64,000 bases of DNA, taken from contig NZ_OY787469.1 in assembly GCF_963678835.1 (NCBI RefSeq), positions 930,001 through 994,000 on the forward strand, read 5' to 3'. The number at the start of each line of letters is the position of its first letter. Position 1 is the first letter of the stretch. Shown in pieces: positions 15,334 through 24,604 of this stretch. Under the pieces are notes generated by a model, which was not told where the DNA came from, did not search any database, and worked only from the letters and a program-made list of their open reading frames with translations. The stretch comes from an uncultured Desulfuromonas sp. (GTDB lineage: Bacteria; Desulfobacterota; Desulfuromonadia; Desulfuromonadales; Desulfuromonadaceae). The position numbers and the translations under genes were made by a program.

Positions 15334-15750
15334 TTAACCGGTCAGATAGGCCGGTCGTCGAAATGCAAGAATCTTCATCGCAGCTTTGCAGTGCGGACAG
15401 CGAAACACCGGTCGAGGTCGTACGGGAAAGGGGTCGACCATGACGCGTAAAACGAGCTGTACCAATCGCAAGACCCGTTTGGCATTGCCGTGCAGAAAAC
15501 CGTAATCCCGAACCCGGCGGAAGCCTTTGGGGAGAACGTGCTGGAGGACCAGCCAGAGAGAGTCTTCCCCTTTCAGGGTGCGGGTGCAGGTTTGTCCCGT
15601 TTTGAGGGAATGTTGCTTTATTGCCTTAAACACTTCGTCATGGGGGGCGCGGGAGGGAGAGTGTAGATTGTCCCGCGTGCCGTTGGAAGGGGAAACATGG
15701 GGTTTATTCTGAAAAGCAATCAAGCAAGAATGTACCCTGTGGTCGCACAA
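15334..15750 (-). pseudogene. IS91-family transposase, C-terminal remnant
   Basis: The readable portion is LQHVLPKGFRRVRDYGFLHGNAKRVLRLVQ and, near the end, VFRCPHCKAAMKILAFRRP, the typical C-terminal region of IS91-type Y2 transposases with its CxxC zinc motif. The catalytic HUH and tyrosine region is absent, and the first 60 codons look like unrelated sequence read by chance. Confidence 0.8.
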
Positions 15751-15821
15751 GGCTGTGATTGTTTTTGCCCAATTTATTCAGGTGAATCGATACCGCTCAG
15801 CGCTTTTCTGATTCCTGGCCC

Positions 15822-16463
15822 TTAGATGAATTTCGCGATAGCCTGTGATGCTTTGCCATAAATTTGAATAAAAATGCCGACCATGAGGGCAGAGAATAGG
15901 GTACCTTCTCTTATTCCCGCCACTGTGTGTAAAAAGATGATAGAACTGATCACTCCCACTGTCACCATTGAGCTATCCAGATAGATTTTGACTTGTCCAA
16001 ACTCTCTTTTATACGCCTGGGAAACAACAAGGACAAAACCATCTGCTGGAACGAATATTAAATTTGCCTTTACAATGAGAAAAACACCAAAAGCTATCAA
16101 GGCGCAACTGCTCAATAAAGCAATGACCTGCCAGAGATATGATTCAGGATGAATGCCGGAGATAAGAAAAAGCGTAAAATCGATAAAATAACCCAGAAGA
16201 AAAACGACCAGCAGCTGTGATAGCTGTGGGTAATGGTATTTCCTTTTCAATACAGCAATTTGCATGAGGATAAATAAACCATTGAAGAGAATGGTTACTT
16301 CACCCAAAGAAAGGGCAGTGACCTGACTGTATATGTAAGGTACGCAGGAGATGGGAGAAACTCCCAAGTCTGCCATTACCGATAGAGAGATCCCGAGGGC
16401 CAATAAGAAGAGCCCCGCAATGAGCAAAATTGCCCTTAACAATATGAAGTGATTATATTTCAT
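15822..16463 (-). CDS. YczE/YyaS/YitT-like membrane protein
   Basis: A 213-residue integral membrane protein with five or six hydrophobic segments. The first reads LLIAGLFLLALGISLSVMADLGVSP, then a glycine-containing loop ISCVPYIYS; a repeat of this pattern occurs at SCALIAFGVFLIVKANLIFVPADGFVLVVSQ. This internal duplication and the G.SL...A.LG..P motif are those of the YczE/YitT group, whose transported substrate is unknown. No operon partner is apparent. Confidence 0.75.
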   Translation of the reverse strand: MKYNHFILLRAILLIAGLFLLALGISLSVMADLGVSPISCVPYIYSQVTALSLGEVTILFNGLFILMQIAVLKRKYHYPQLSQLLVVFLLGYFIDFTLFLISGIHPESYLWQVIALLSSCALIAFGVFLIVKANLIFVPADGFVLVVSQAYKREFGQVKIYLDSSMVTVGVISSIIFLHTVAGIREGTLFSALMVGIFIQIYGKASQAIAKFI

Positions 16464-16469
16464 AGCTGT

Positions 16470-16932
16470 CTTAGAAAAAACCGACTCGATTCATTACAAT
16501 TGACTGGTTTTAGTTTCAAACCAATCTTAGTAGGCATCATAGTTCCAGGGCCTCCCCAGAAAGTTCTCAAGTGCCTGGATTTTGCTATAGGCGCTTTGCT
16601 CCAAGATGCTGGAGCGGAATCGTTGACCAGTACATTGGCCAGCGCGCGCACTGCCGGGTTATTGCTCTGTGTCATCAGCGGGGAGTTATAGTATTCGGCA
16701 TCATGCAGCTCTCCCAGGTCAGAGCTGGACTGGTGAGAATATTTGAGCTGACAGTGGATGCCTTGGCAGAAAGACTGTTCAGCCAATCCTGAACCTCGCC
16801 CGGCCTCTGAAGCAGGAGCAGCCATCGTTGAAAAACAGTGGTGGCTTTGGGCGCAGAGTCAGAGTCACTGCCACCATATCCACTTAAAACAGCACTAATA
16901 AGTATAAGCACAACAAGCCATACAGGCTTCAT
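16470..16932 (-). pseudogene. Decayed lipoprotein-like gene
   Basis: Reading from the ATG at 16932, the start MKPVWLVVLILISAVLSGYGGSDSDS looks exactly like a lipoprotein signal except that the lipobox cysteine is tyrosine (LSGY, one base from LSGC). The first frame stops after about 85 codons, while a neighbouring frame stays open to about 16460 with a non-native composition. I read it as a frameshifted, inactive gene. No ribosome site was judged convincing. Confidence 0.4.
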
Positions 16933-17152
16933 GGGATATCAAATGCCCTCCGGGCAGTCCTTTACAAAGGCGTTAACATATCACAATTCCTCCATTGTGC
17001 TGCTACTTAAAAAAAGGGAGCAACAGCGGGACGCTCTCCTGTTTAACCAGACTGGAGCCATTCATGGCCAGTATGGAAAGTTGTTGGACACGAAAACTCG
17101 GGCGCGCTCTTGATGTTTTCTGACGGCCTGAGAGCGTTGATTGGACTAAAAA

Positions 17153-17626
17153 ATGAAAATACGCCGCTATAACCTGGGTGAAGAGCAGGCCCTCTGGTCT
17201 TTGCTGTACGAAACCGTCCATCGGGTAAACTGCAAAGATTACTCTTCGGCACAACTCGACGCCTGGGCCCCTTCGCAAATTGATCTGACTAAATGGAAAG
17301 AGCGCCTGAGCCAAACCAACCCTTTTGTGGTAGAAGAAAATGGTGCATTAATCGGTTTTGCTGAGTTGGAGGAAAACGGTCACATCGACTGCTTTTACTG
17401 CGCCCATGATTGGCAAGGTAAAGGTGTCGGAACGGCTTTGTTGCAGACGATTGAACACGAGGCGGCGAAGCGAGGCCTCTCCCGTTTATTTGCGGAAGCC
17501 AGCATCACCGCTAAAAGCTTTTTTGAGAGACATGGTTTCTTAGTTGAGGTTGAGCAGTCCGTAGCGTTGCAAGGCGAGCCGTTTACCAATTTCGTGGTGT
17601 CGAAAATTCTCTGTAGTTTAACCTGA
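17153..17626 (+). CDS. GNAT-family N-acetyltransferase
   Basis: An intact 157-residue acetyltransferase. Motif A is in HIDCFYCAHDWQGKGVGTALLQTIEHEAAKRG (acetyl-CoA loop QGKGVG), then FFERHGFLVE near the C-terminus, as in YafP-like GNATs. A truncated copy of this gene and its upstream region lies at 12173. Its TGA is followed with no gap by the inverted end of a hairpin repeat. Substrate unknown. Confidence 0.88.
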   Translation: MKIRRYNLGEEQALWSLLYETVHRVNCKDYSSAQLDAWAPSQIDLTKWKERLSQTNPFVVEENGALIGFAELEENGHIDCFYCAHDWQGKGVGTALLQTIEHEAAKRGLSRLFAEASITAKSFFERHGFLVEVEQSVALQGEPFTNFVVSKILCSLT

Positions 17627-17777
17627 CAGGATGTTGAAAAAGTCCCGTCCGGGGATTTTCCAACGACGCACGCCGAAAAGGCGATTTCCGTCTTGCTCAC
17701 AAAATCAAGTGCTTGAAAACCTGTCCTTGATTTTGATCGTCCGTCCATAGGCCCACAAGCTGTTTTTTAACAGCCTG
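17627..17777 (-). repeat. Three-hairpin repeat element, copy 3 (inverted)
   Basis: Inverse orientation relative to copies 1 and 2. The end reading CAGGATGTTGAAAAAGTCC starts at the base after the TGA of the acetyltransferase gene. The far end holds the GAAA-loop hairpin in inverted form (CTGTT, AACAGCCTG). It lies 20 bases before the next gene. Confidence 0.9.
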
Positions 17778-17796
17778 CCAAACAAAGGGGGAAAGT

Positions 17797-18348
17797 ATGA
17801 GTGATTGTCTGATTCTGGTGGATCTGCAAAATGATTATTTTGCGGGCGGCACGATGGAACTGGCTGATGCCGATAGGGCTGCGGCGAATGCGCAGCGGCT
17901 GTTGGCCGAGTTTAGAAAAAACAAGCTGCCCGTGGTTCATATTCAGCATATTGCGGCGCGACCGGACGCGACTTTTTTCCTGCCGCAAACCCGTGGTGCC
18001 GAAATTCATGCCATGGTCGCGCCCAACGAGGGTGAAACCGTGGTGGTGAAAAACTATCCCAACAGCTTTCGTGATACAGCCTTGCTGGATATTTTGAAAC
18101 AGAACAACATCACCACCCTTATCCTCTGTGGTGCCATGAGCCACATGTGTATCGATGCAACCACCCGCGCGGCGTTTGACCTTGGTTTCAGTTGTGTGGT
18201 GGCTGAGGACGCTTGCGCTACACGGGATCTTGTTTTTAAGGGTAAAACGATCCAAGCCGCCGAGGTGCATGCTGCGTTTATGGCGGCGCTCGCGGTTCCT
18301 TACGCAAGGATTGAAGAGACCGAAGTGATCATTCAGGGCATGGCATAA
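17797..18348 (+). CDS. Isochorismatase-family cysteine hydrolase
   Basis: The 183-residue protein has the catalytic triad of the family: Asp in LILVDLQNDYF, Lys in VVVKNYPNSF, and Cys in CGAMSHMCIDATTRAAFDLG. Members include nicotinamidases, isochorismatases and carbamoylases; the YPNSF loop and short length do not decide the substrate. GGGGGAAAG precedes the ATG. The gene converges on the histidine kinase gene with 11 bases between stops. Confidence 0.9.
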   Translation: MSDCLILVDLQNDYFAGGTMELADADRAAANAQRLLAEFRKNKLPVVHIQHIAARPDATFFLPQTRGAEIHAMVAPNEGETVVVKNYPNSFRDTALLDILKQNNITTLILCGAMSHMCIDATTRAAFDLGFSCVVAEDACATRDLVFKGKTIQAAEVHAAFMAALAVPYARIEETEVIIQGMA

Positions 18349-18359
18349 CAACGCCTTTT

Positions 18360-20264
18360 TCAACAGGTGGATTGAAACACCAGCACGAAACAGGCCCCGG
18401 AGGGTTCATTGTGAACGTTGAGGCTGCCGTTGAGGCGCGTTTCCGCCAGCTTTCTTGCCAGGGCCAGCCCGATGCCGAGTCCTTGCGTCTGTTTTTTGCT
18501 GTAATGGATGTTGAAAATTTTATCGAGTGCCTGGGGATCAATGCCGCCGGCGTTGTCACGCACTTCGATGGTGACCTGCTTCTCGCCGGAGCTGGTGAGC
18601 CACAGGGTGGGGGCGTCGGGACTTTTTTCCTGTAAGACGCTGACGGTATTTTCCAGCAAAATCAGCAGGATTTGCTTGAGCGCCTTTTCATCGGCGCAGA
18701 GCTGTTGGCCCTGATAGTCCTTAATGACCTTGATCTTTCCTGCCTGCAACGATGAGGCGAGCATGTCCAGCACGGTGTCGATGGCATGTTGCAGATCGAA
18801 CTCGCCGAGCTGCGGCTGTTGCGAATAAAAACTGTAAAAGTTGCCGACCAGATCATTCATCCCACCAATCTGACTTTCCATATGACCGAGAATTTCCTCG
18901 CTGTGCACGTCGTCCTGACCGCTTTGGTAGCGCTGGGTGCGCAGCTTTAAAACCTCTGTGCCGAGATAAACCAGCGGTTGTTTGAACTGGTGGAGAATCC
19001 CGGCGAGCAGATAGCTGGTTGAATTGAACTTGTTGCTCTCATCAACCAGTAGGGCGTTTTCGGCTCGTTCCGCTTCAATCCGTTTTATTTTTTGGCCTAG
19101 AGCCATGGCAAAGAAGATCGCCTCTGCCGCCATTCCTGTCGGCAGAACATACAGAACCCCACTGCCGAAATCGACCAGTCCGGTGAAGCACAGCACGTAA
19201 TTGAGCATGGTGAAAAAGAAGATTCCGGCACCGATGAGGAAATAACGACCGGCAAACAGCTTGTGCCAGGCGACCACCAGGGCGGAAAAGAGCATGAACA
19301 CCAGTGCCAGAGGGAGCAATAGCGAAGAGATTTTGTTGTGCAGCAGCAGTTGGCCGCTTGGATAAAAGTACAACAATGACGCGATCAACGCGCTAAACAA
19401 CCCGATGTTGGCGAGGTTGAGTTTGTACAGCCAGCCGATTTTGTGCTTGAGGTCGAAGAAGGTGATGATGAATAACGACATGAGGATGACCGCTACCGAC
19501 GGCGTGACTTTGTAGCTGAGATTAAGCCAGGCCAGTGGCAGCAGCGGGCTCAAAAACGCATAGACATGCCCTGAACTGGTCAGAGTGTTGTAGCCGTTGG
19601 CCAGACTGTGCAGCACGTAGAAAAGAAAGGCCACATTGCGCAGCGAGACGAACATCATAACGTTGTAGATCACCAGCGCCAGTGTAACGCCGATAAATAC
19701 GCCCCAGATGGTTAAATCCTCGATGGCCAGCCGTGAATAGTTGTGTTCGCTGAGCAGTTTCATCTTGATGCTGATCGGGGTGGTCGAGGCGTAACGGGTG
19801 AGGACTTCGATGGTTTCGTTGCCGTGCAGTGTGATGTGAACATTGGCGAATCGATTGAGGATTTCCGTGGCGCGGATTGGCCGCGTATCGCCGAACTGGT
19901 ACTGCTCACTGACGGTGCCGCCTCGGATCAGATAGATATCCACTTCATCATGGGCAACAAAGTCGTTGATCAGGTGGAGCTTTACCGGCTGTGACGAGCT
20001 GTTGTGCAGACGGGCTCGGCTCCACACGGCAGCGGTGGTGTAGGGGAACGAATTTTTCTCGGCAGGGTGCCATTCACGGTGCTTGTTGACGAGCAGATCC
20101 GTCACGGTGGCGGTTTTGTCCGGATCGATCAGGACGTGGAACGTACTGTGGTCGAGTGCCTGTTGGTTTAAAGTGGGGGTGATATCGACGGCGGGGAGGT
20201 CGGCCGCGACGGCGGTATTGCTGAGCAACAGCAGGGCCAGGAGGACTTGAAGGAAAAATTTCAT
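18360..20264 (-). CDS. 7TMR-DISM sensor histidine kinase
   Basis: A 634-residue inner-membrane sensor: signal peptide (1-20), a periplasmic 7TMR-DISMED2-like beta domain (about 40-170), a seven-helix 7TMR-DISM membrane domain (about 180-390), then a kinase core. The phospho-accepting His is in LLAGILHQFKQPLVYL; the ATP-binding boxes are LLENTVSVL (N), VRDNAGGIDP (G1) and QGLGIGLALARKL (G2). DISMED2 domains resemble carbohydrate-binding folds, so a small polar ligand is plausible. It forms an operon with the response regulator, three bases downstream of that gene's stop. Confidence 0.92.
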   Translation of the reverse strand: MKFFLQVLLALLLLSNTAVAADLPAVDITPTLNQQALDHSTFHVLIDPDKTATVTDLLVNKHREWHPAEKNSFPYTTAAVWSRARLHNSSSQPVKLHLINDFVAHDEVDIYLIRGGTVSEQYQFGDTRPIRATEILNRFANVHITLHGNETIEVLTRYASTTPISIKMKLLSEHNYSRLAIEDLTIWGVFIGVTLALVIYNVMMFVSLRNVAFLFYVLHSLANGYNTLTSSGHVYAFLSPLLPLAWLNLSYKVTPSVAVILMSLFIITFFDLKHKIGWLYKLNLANIGLFSALIASLLYFYPSGQLLLHNKISSLLLPLALVFMLFSALVVAWHKLFAGRYFLIGAGIFFFTMLNYVLCFTGLVDFGSGVLYVLPTGMAAEAIFFAMALGQKIKRIEAERAENALLVDESNKFNSTSYLLAGILHQFKQPLVYLGTEVLKLRTQRYQSGQDDVHSEEILGHMESQIGGMNDLVGNFYSFYSQQPQLGEFDLQHAIDTVLDMLASSLQAGKIKVIKDYQGQQLCADEKALKQILLILLENTVSVLQEKSPDAPTLWLTSSGEKQVTIEVRDNAGGIDPQALDKIFNIHYSKKQTQGLGIGLALARKLAETRLNGSLNVHNEPSGACFVLVFQSTC

Positions 20265-20267
20265 TGC

Positions 20268-20957
20268 TTAGTCCTGCTCGGCCAACATGTAGCCGATCTC
20301 TCTGACGTTAACGATCCGGTTGGCGGGAATTTTTTTCTTCAGCCGATAGACCAGGTTCTTCAGCGACGTCTCGCTGCATTCCATGTTGAAGATCAGATCT
20401 TCCAGCCGTTCCTTGGTCACCAGCTTGTTGCGGTTGGTGATCAGCAGATCAAGCAGTTGCTTTTCCCGCATCGGCAGCGTCGTTTCCCGGCCATCTGTGG
20501 CTGTCAGGGTGCCGGAGCGTTTGTTGTAGCTGACGCCGTCACCAAGGGGGTAGGTCAGTCCACCCCGTTTTTCCAGATAATCGACACTTTTAAACAGCGC
20601 CGCCTTGAGCTGGTCGAAGGTCAGCGGCTTGATCAGGTAATCAATTAGCAGTAGCGGAATGGCTTGATGCAGTTGCTCACTGTCGTTGAACGAGCTGATA
20701 ATGAAGATCGGCGTGATCTCATCGCTGCTTCTGATCTCCCGCGCAACCTCCAGGCCGCTTTTCCCCGGCATCTTGATATCAAGGATCACAATGTCGGCCA
20801 CCCCGCTGTGGAACTGCTGCAGCGCTGCAGCGCCATCTTCGACGGCAATCACCCGCTGGACAAACATTTCCAACGCCTGTGCCGTGCTGTCGCGGACAAT
20901 TTTGTCGTCTTCGGCCAGCAGCACCGTCATCTGTTGCAGATAGTCCCGTTGTTCCAT
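20268..20957 (-). CDS. Response regulator with winged-helix output
   Basis: A 229-residue protein with receiver domain (acidic pair EDD, phospho-acceptor Asp in VILDIKMPGKSG, Lys in YLIKPLTFDQL) and a C-terminal OmpR-type DNA-binding domain (LPMREKQLLDLLI, then KNLVYRLKKKI). It is the first gene of the operon with the histidine kinase and is divergent from the solute-binding lipoprotein gene, which is therefore a likely target. The 241-bp region between them holds the promoters; I see no clear operator. Confidence 0.92.
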   Translation of the reverse strand: MEQRDYLQQMTVLLAEDDKIVRDSTAQALEMFVQRVIAVEDGAAALQQFHSGVADIVILDIKMPGKSGLEVAREIRSSDEITPIFIISSFNDSEQLHQAIPLLLIDYLIKPLTFDQLKAALFKSVDYLEKRGGLTYPLGDGVSYNKRSGTLTATDGRETTLPMREKQLLDLLITNRNKLVTKERLEDLIFNMECSETSLKNLVYRLKKKIPANRIVNVREIGYMLAEQD

Positions 20958-21198
20958 TGTTTTCCTTGCTTCAGGGGCGGTTGTCCCGACAGTTTTTGCA
21001 CGTTTTTTTTTAAAAGGAGGCGTGTGCGACTTTTGTGCGACTTCTGTGTAGTACGGTTAACCGTTGTCAGAATGCCCCAAGTAATAATTGGATGCAACGT
21101 ATACTTTTCAGGCAGTTAGCCGTCAATTCAGGGTGCGAAGGTTTTTTTCTTCTGATCACAGGCTTATTCCAATCCTCAATTTTACCAGGGAGAATTTC

Positions 21199-22683
21199 AT
21201 GAAGATATCTGCAAGGATGAAAATTTTTGTGTCACTGCTGTTGTTGCTGAGTGCATTTTTATGGGGCTGTAGTGACAGCTCACACCACACATCAACACCG
21301 CTGACTATTTCTGTGGTCGAAATGAGTCCCAACAGTTTTACCCAAAACGGTGAGATTGTCGGCATTGATGTCGATACGGCAACGGCAGCCATGGATGACG
21401 CCGGGGTTGACTATGTCGTGGAGATGGAACAAAACTCGACCGTTGCCTATGACAACACCCTCAATGGCTCAAACCGTGCCCTGCTGGGGATCGGGTATTC
21501 TGCCGAGCGTCAGGATCTGTTCAAGTGGGCCGGTCCGACCAGTTCATCCGGCTATTATGTGTTTGCCAAAAAAAACAGCGGATTGGGCTCAACCCTTGGT
21601 CTGGACGGCACCAAAGCGCTGGACTCCATTGCCGTTGTGACGGGATGGCTGGAGACGACGTCGCTGGAGGATCTTGGCTTTGACAATCTGGTCTATTACG
21701 CCACCTATGATGAAGCGGTTGCCGCATTGCTTGATGGTGATGTGCAGGCCTTGGCCAGTGACGGCAAGCAGTTGGCCTACAAAGTTCAGGGCCAGTTTTC
21801 CTTCAGCGATGATTTTGATGTGTGCTTTGGCTACACGTCGGCATTTTATTACATCGCCTTTTCTAAAGATGTCAGTGATGAGGTGGTGGCGGCCGTGCAG
21901 GCCAGTTTGGATGACCTGATCAAAACCAACGAAACCCTGGCTATTCTGCAACGCTACTTCCCCGACGCGAATGAAACCATGCTGCCTGATGTTCTGCAGC
22001 TGTTCACTGAAGTCGCGCCGCCCTTTAATTATTACTCCGGGTCCATTGTCGATCCGGATATCCAGGGTTCATCCGTCGAGATTGTTGACGCCATTCAGTC
22101 CCGTAATGACTATGCTTCAAATGTCAAAATCACCGGCTGGATTGATGCCTATGCCACGGTGCAGTATCTGCCGAACAGCGCCCTGTTTACCACCGCCCGC
22201 ACTGCGGAGCGCGAGGGACTGTTTCAGTGGGTCGGTCCCATCGCCACGTTGCGCGGCAGTTTTTACACGCTGCGTGATTCGGGTATTACCATCACAACTC
22301 TGGAACAAGCGAAGGCGTTAGGTTCCATCGCAACCCCCAGTAACTGGTACACCCATGATTATCTGCTCGCCAATGGCTTTGACAACATCGTTGCCACCTC
22401 TTTTTCCCCTCTGGACGCGTTCAATCAGTTGCTCAACGGCGAAGTCGATGCCCTGTTTATGTACGATGAGGGGATCAATTGGCTGTGTGATGCCACCTCA
22501 ACCCCGACTGAAGATATCGTCAAGCAATTTGAGGAAACCTACGATGAAGGCTATGTTGCGTTCAGCCTGACCACGCCGACCTCCACCGTTGAGCAATGGC
22601 AACAGAATCTCGATGCCATGAAACAGGATGGCACGTTTGAAGGGATCTGGCAGAGCTGGTTTAACGGCAGTGAACTGCCCTAG
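21199..22683 (+). CDS. Two-lobed amino-acid-type solute-binding lipoprotein
   Basis: From the ATG at 21199 the protein has 494 residues and a lipoprotein signal, LLLLLSAFLWGC with Cys at residue 20; the frame open from 21088 adds only non-signal sequence. Two SBP_bac_3-like modules follow in tandem: about residues 30-260 (TISVVEMSPNSFTQNGEIVGIDVDTA) and 270-494 (LQLFTEVAPPFNY, EIVDAIQS). No permease or ATPase is adjacent, so it may capture a ligand for the divergently encoded sensor kinase rather than feed a transporter. Confidence 0.85.
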   Translation: MKISARMKIFVSLLLLLSAFLWGCSDSSHHTSTPLTISVVEMSPNSFTQNGEIVGIDVDTATAAMDDAGVDYVVEMEQNSTVAYDNTLNGSNRALLGIGYSAERQDLFKWAGPTSSSGYYVFAKKNSGLGSTLGLDGTKALDSIAVVTGWLETTSLEDLGFDNLVYYATYDEAVAALLDGDVQALASDGKQLAYKVQGQFSFSDDFDVCFGYTSAFYYIAFSKDVSDEVVAAVQASLDDLIKTNETLAILQRYFPDANETMLPDVLQLFTEVAPPFNYYSGSIVDPDIQGSSVEIVDAIQSRNDYASNVKITGWIDAYATVQYLPNSALFTTARTAEREGLFQWVGPIATLRGSFYTLRDSGITITTLEQAKALGSIATPSNWYTHDYLLANGFDNIVATSFSPLDAFNQLLNGEVDALFMYDEGINWLCDATSTPTEDIVKQFEETYDEGYVAFSLTTPTSTVEQWQQNLDAMKQDGTFEGIWQSWFNGSELP

Positions 22684-22689
22684 GGCTCG

Positions 22690-22842
22690 GGCACACTCAA
22701 TTTGTCATCGGAAAGAGCCTCTGTAGGAGCGAATTTATTCGCGAATTGTTCTGGGCATTGATCCTTTTCATGATGGGAATTCGCGGCTGAAGCCGCTCCT
22801 ACAAAGTCCATGTACAATTTCAACTATGCTGACGTACTCGGG
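22690..22842. repeat. Dispersed repeat with REP-pair centre, copy 1
   Basis: The core 22722-22803 has inverted ends TGTAGGAGC and GCTCCTACA and two REP-like palindromes (GCGAATTTATTCGC and GCGGCTGAAGCCGC) facing each other, as in BIMEs mobilised by RAYT transposases. Similarity with the copy near 30018 extends on both sides (TTGTCAT.GGA before it, TATGCTGACGTA after it). Confidence 0.8.
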
Positions 22843-22878
22843 CATTGACAAATACAACGTAGTTGACAGGAGATAACG

Positions 22879-23556
22879 ATGAACCATCGTGGATTTTTCA
22901 AGTTTGTGCTGATGATATTCTTTGCGATAACGCCGCTGACCGCAGTTGCCAGCGACTTTCAAGGCCCCTTTGTCGAGGCCGGTATCAGTGGCTCAAAAAC
23001 AAAAACGGATGTTGATTTTCCCAACTGGTTTCAGGCTGATATCGATGATGATAGCGTCAATGGCAAAGTCGCGATCGGCTACGATCAACGTTTCGACCGC
23101 TATGTCCTTGGGGCAAAGCTGTATTACACCCTCGGTGACCAAGAGTCCGGCAGCACAACCCAGCGTTTTCGGGATACCGAAGAGGTCAGTACGCTTTCGT
23201 TTAAATTGGACAACAGCTGGGGGATTGAGTTGCAGCCAGGCATTGTTTTCAGCGAAGCAACCTTTGCATATCTGAGCTTTGGCTATGCCCGCACGACCGG
23301 CGAGTGGACCTTGGATCGTCCTTACTATCAAGACCGATATTCCGGTCACGTCGATTTTAACGGCTACAGCTTAGGGGCCGGAATCAAACAGAAACTTCTC
23401 CAGAATGTCACGTCGCATCTGTATGGTTTTGCCGAGGTTCAGAAAATCTGGTACCAGCAGGAGTCGACATCGGCGATAATCGCCGGGAGTTCGTATGTCG
23501 ATGATTACGACCCTGAAGCAGTAACGATCACAATCGGAATTGGCTGGCAGTTTTGA
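22879..23556 (+). CDS. Outer-membrane beta-barrel protein
   Basis: The 225-residue product has a signal peptide (MNHRGFFKFVLMIFFAITPLTAVASD) and then alternating strands with aromatic ends, finishing in ITIGIGWQF, a C-terminal Phe typical of outer-membrane proteins. The pattern (GPFVEAGISGSKTKTDVD..., IGYDQRF, LSFGYARTTGEW) suits an eight-stranded OmpW/OmpA-like barrel. AGGAGATAAC precedes the ATG. Function unknown; no partner gene is obvious. Confidence 0.75.
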   Translation: MNHRGFFKFVLMIFFAITPLTAVASDFQGPFVEAGISGSKTKTDVDFPNWFQADIDDDSVNGKVAIGYDQRFDRYVLGAKLYYTLGDQESGSTTQRFRDTEEVSTLSFKLDNSWGIELQPGIVFSEATFAYLSFGYARTTGEWTLDRPYYQDRYSGHVDFNGYSLGAGIKQKLLQNVTSHLYGFAEVQKIWYQQESTSAIIAGSSYVDDYDPEAVTITIGIGWQF

Positions 23557-23660
23557 CGGAGCGTGTGTTGGTGAAACAATGGTTGCTAAATAGATTGTTT
23601 ATGTAATATTTTGAAATAAATGTACTTTTTTAAATTAACTGGAAAGAAAGGACTGCCATT

Positions 23661-24452
23661 ATGAAATTGAAATCGATCCTCTGTACTGCTGCTGTCGGCC
23701 TGCTGTTTGTCACCTCAGTGGGGCACGCCATGGATGTCGGTATCCTGGCCCCGACCGATAAACAGATGCGCGTCGAGGTGTATTACGAAGAATATGAGCG
23801 GGATATCCAACAGGGATATAGCTTTGATAGCGGCAGCTTTACGTTCCCACAGGAGGAAAATCGTCTGGTGGCACGCGTGACCTTTAATCCGCAACCGTTC
23901 TGGGGGCTGAGCCTTGAGGTCGGTGGCACGGATTCGGATGGTTCCGAAGATAGTGCTCCCATGTTCGGCCTTGGTGCGCACATGGTGCTTTTTGAGCAAG
24001 GAGGTTTCTATACCAGTGCATTTGGCCGGATGACGTGGACGACCGGGATTGAGTATAAGGAGCATTACCTCGTGACCGATGGGGCAAATTATTATGATGA
24101 GACCTGGCAACGCGATGAGGAGTATCTTGAGTATGGCCTGGGTGTGCAGCTTGGTTATGTGTGGCAGCCGTGCTCCAGCGCTCGTATTACCGGTTATGCC
24201 GGAGCCATGGCCAGCTTTCTCGATGATACGAAATCCGAAGAGCGTCTTTCGGGCAGCTATTTTATCGAAGATATGGATGCTCCAGTGACCTTTGATGAAA
24301 AAGACTCCAGCGTTGATATGGAAGAAGATCATGTGGCGCAGGTCTTTGCCGGTGTTGAGGTGGCTCTGCTGCCGTTGGATGGCGGTATTCGTGTCGAAGG
24401 ACGCTTTTACGACCGTACCAGTGTGAGTGCGTCGGTGTTTTTGAACTTTTAA
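23661..24452 (+). CDS. Outer-membrane beta-barrel-like protein
   Basis: A 263-residue protein with a signal peptide (MKLKSILCTAAVGLLFVTSVGHAMD). The mature part alternates polar and aromatic residues and ends GRFYDRTSVSASVFLNF, again with a terminal Phe, so an outer-membrane barrel is likely. Gly-rich turns (FGLGAHMVLF, YGLGVQLGYVW) support this. AAAGAAAGGA precedes the ATG. The family is not recognised. It converges on the chemoreceptor gene across a strong hairpin. Confidence 0.7.
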   Translation: MKLKSILCTAAVGLLFVTSVGHAMDVGILAPTDKQMRVEVYYEEYERDIQQGYSFDSGSFTFPQEENRLVARVTFNPQPFWGLSLEVGGTDSDGSEDSAPMFGLGAHMVLFEQGGFYTSAFGRMTWTTGIEYKEHYLVTDGANYYDETWQRDEEYLEYGLGVQLGYVWQPCSSARITGYAGAMASFLDDTKSEERLSGSYFIEDMDAPVTFDEKDSSVDMEEDHVAQVFAGVEVALLPLDGGIRVEGRFYDRTSVSASVFLNF

Positions 24453-24488
24453 TCACTACATTATATCCCCACCCTTTTGTAAAACCAT

Positions 24489-24521
24489 CACGCATGGCGG
24501 GCTAAGGTCCCGCCATGCGTG
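24489..24521. terminator. Bidirectional hairpin terminator
   Basis: A perfect 13-bp stem (CACGCATGGCGGG and CCCGCCATGCGTG) with a 7-base loop lies between two convergent genes. T-runs are weak on both sides, so efficiency is uncertain. Confidence 0.7.
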
Positions 24522-24604
24522 TCTTCATTTCAGGTGACCTTCTTCAAGATCGAAGGGGCATGCCTTATCCCATGAAGAGCTTATCTCTGTCGCTTCCGTC
24601 TTGT

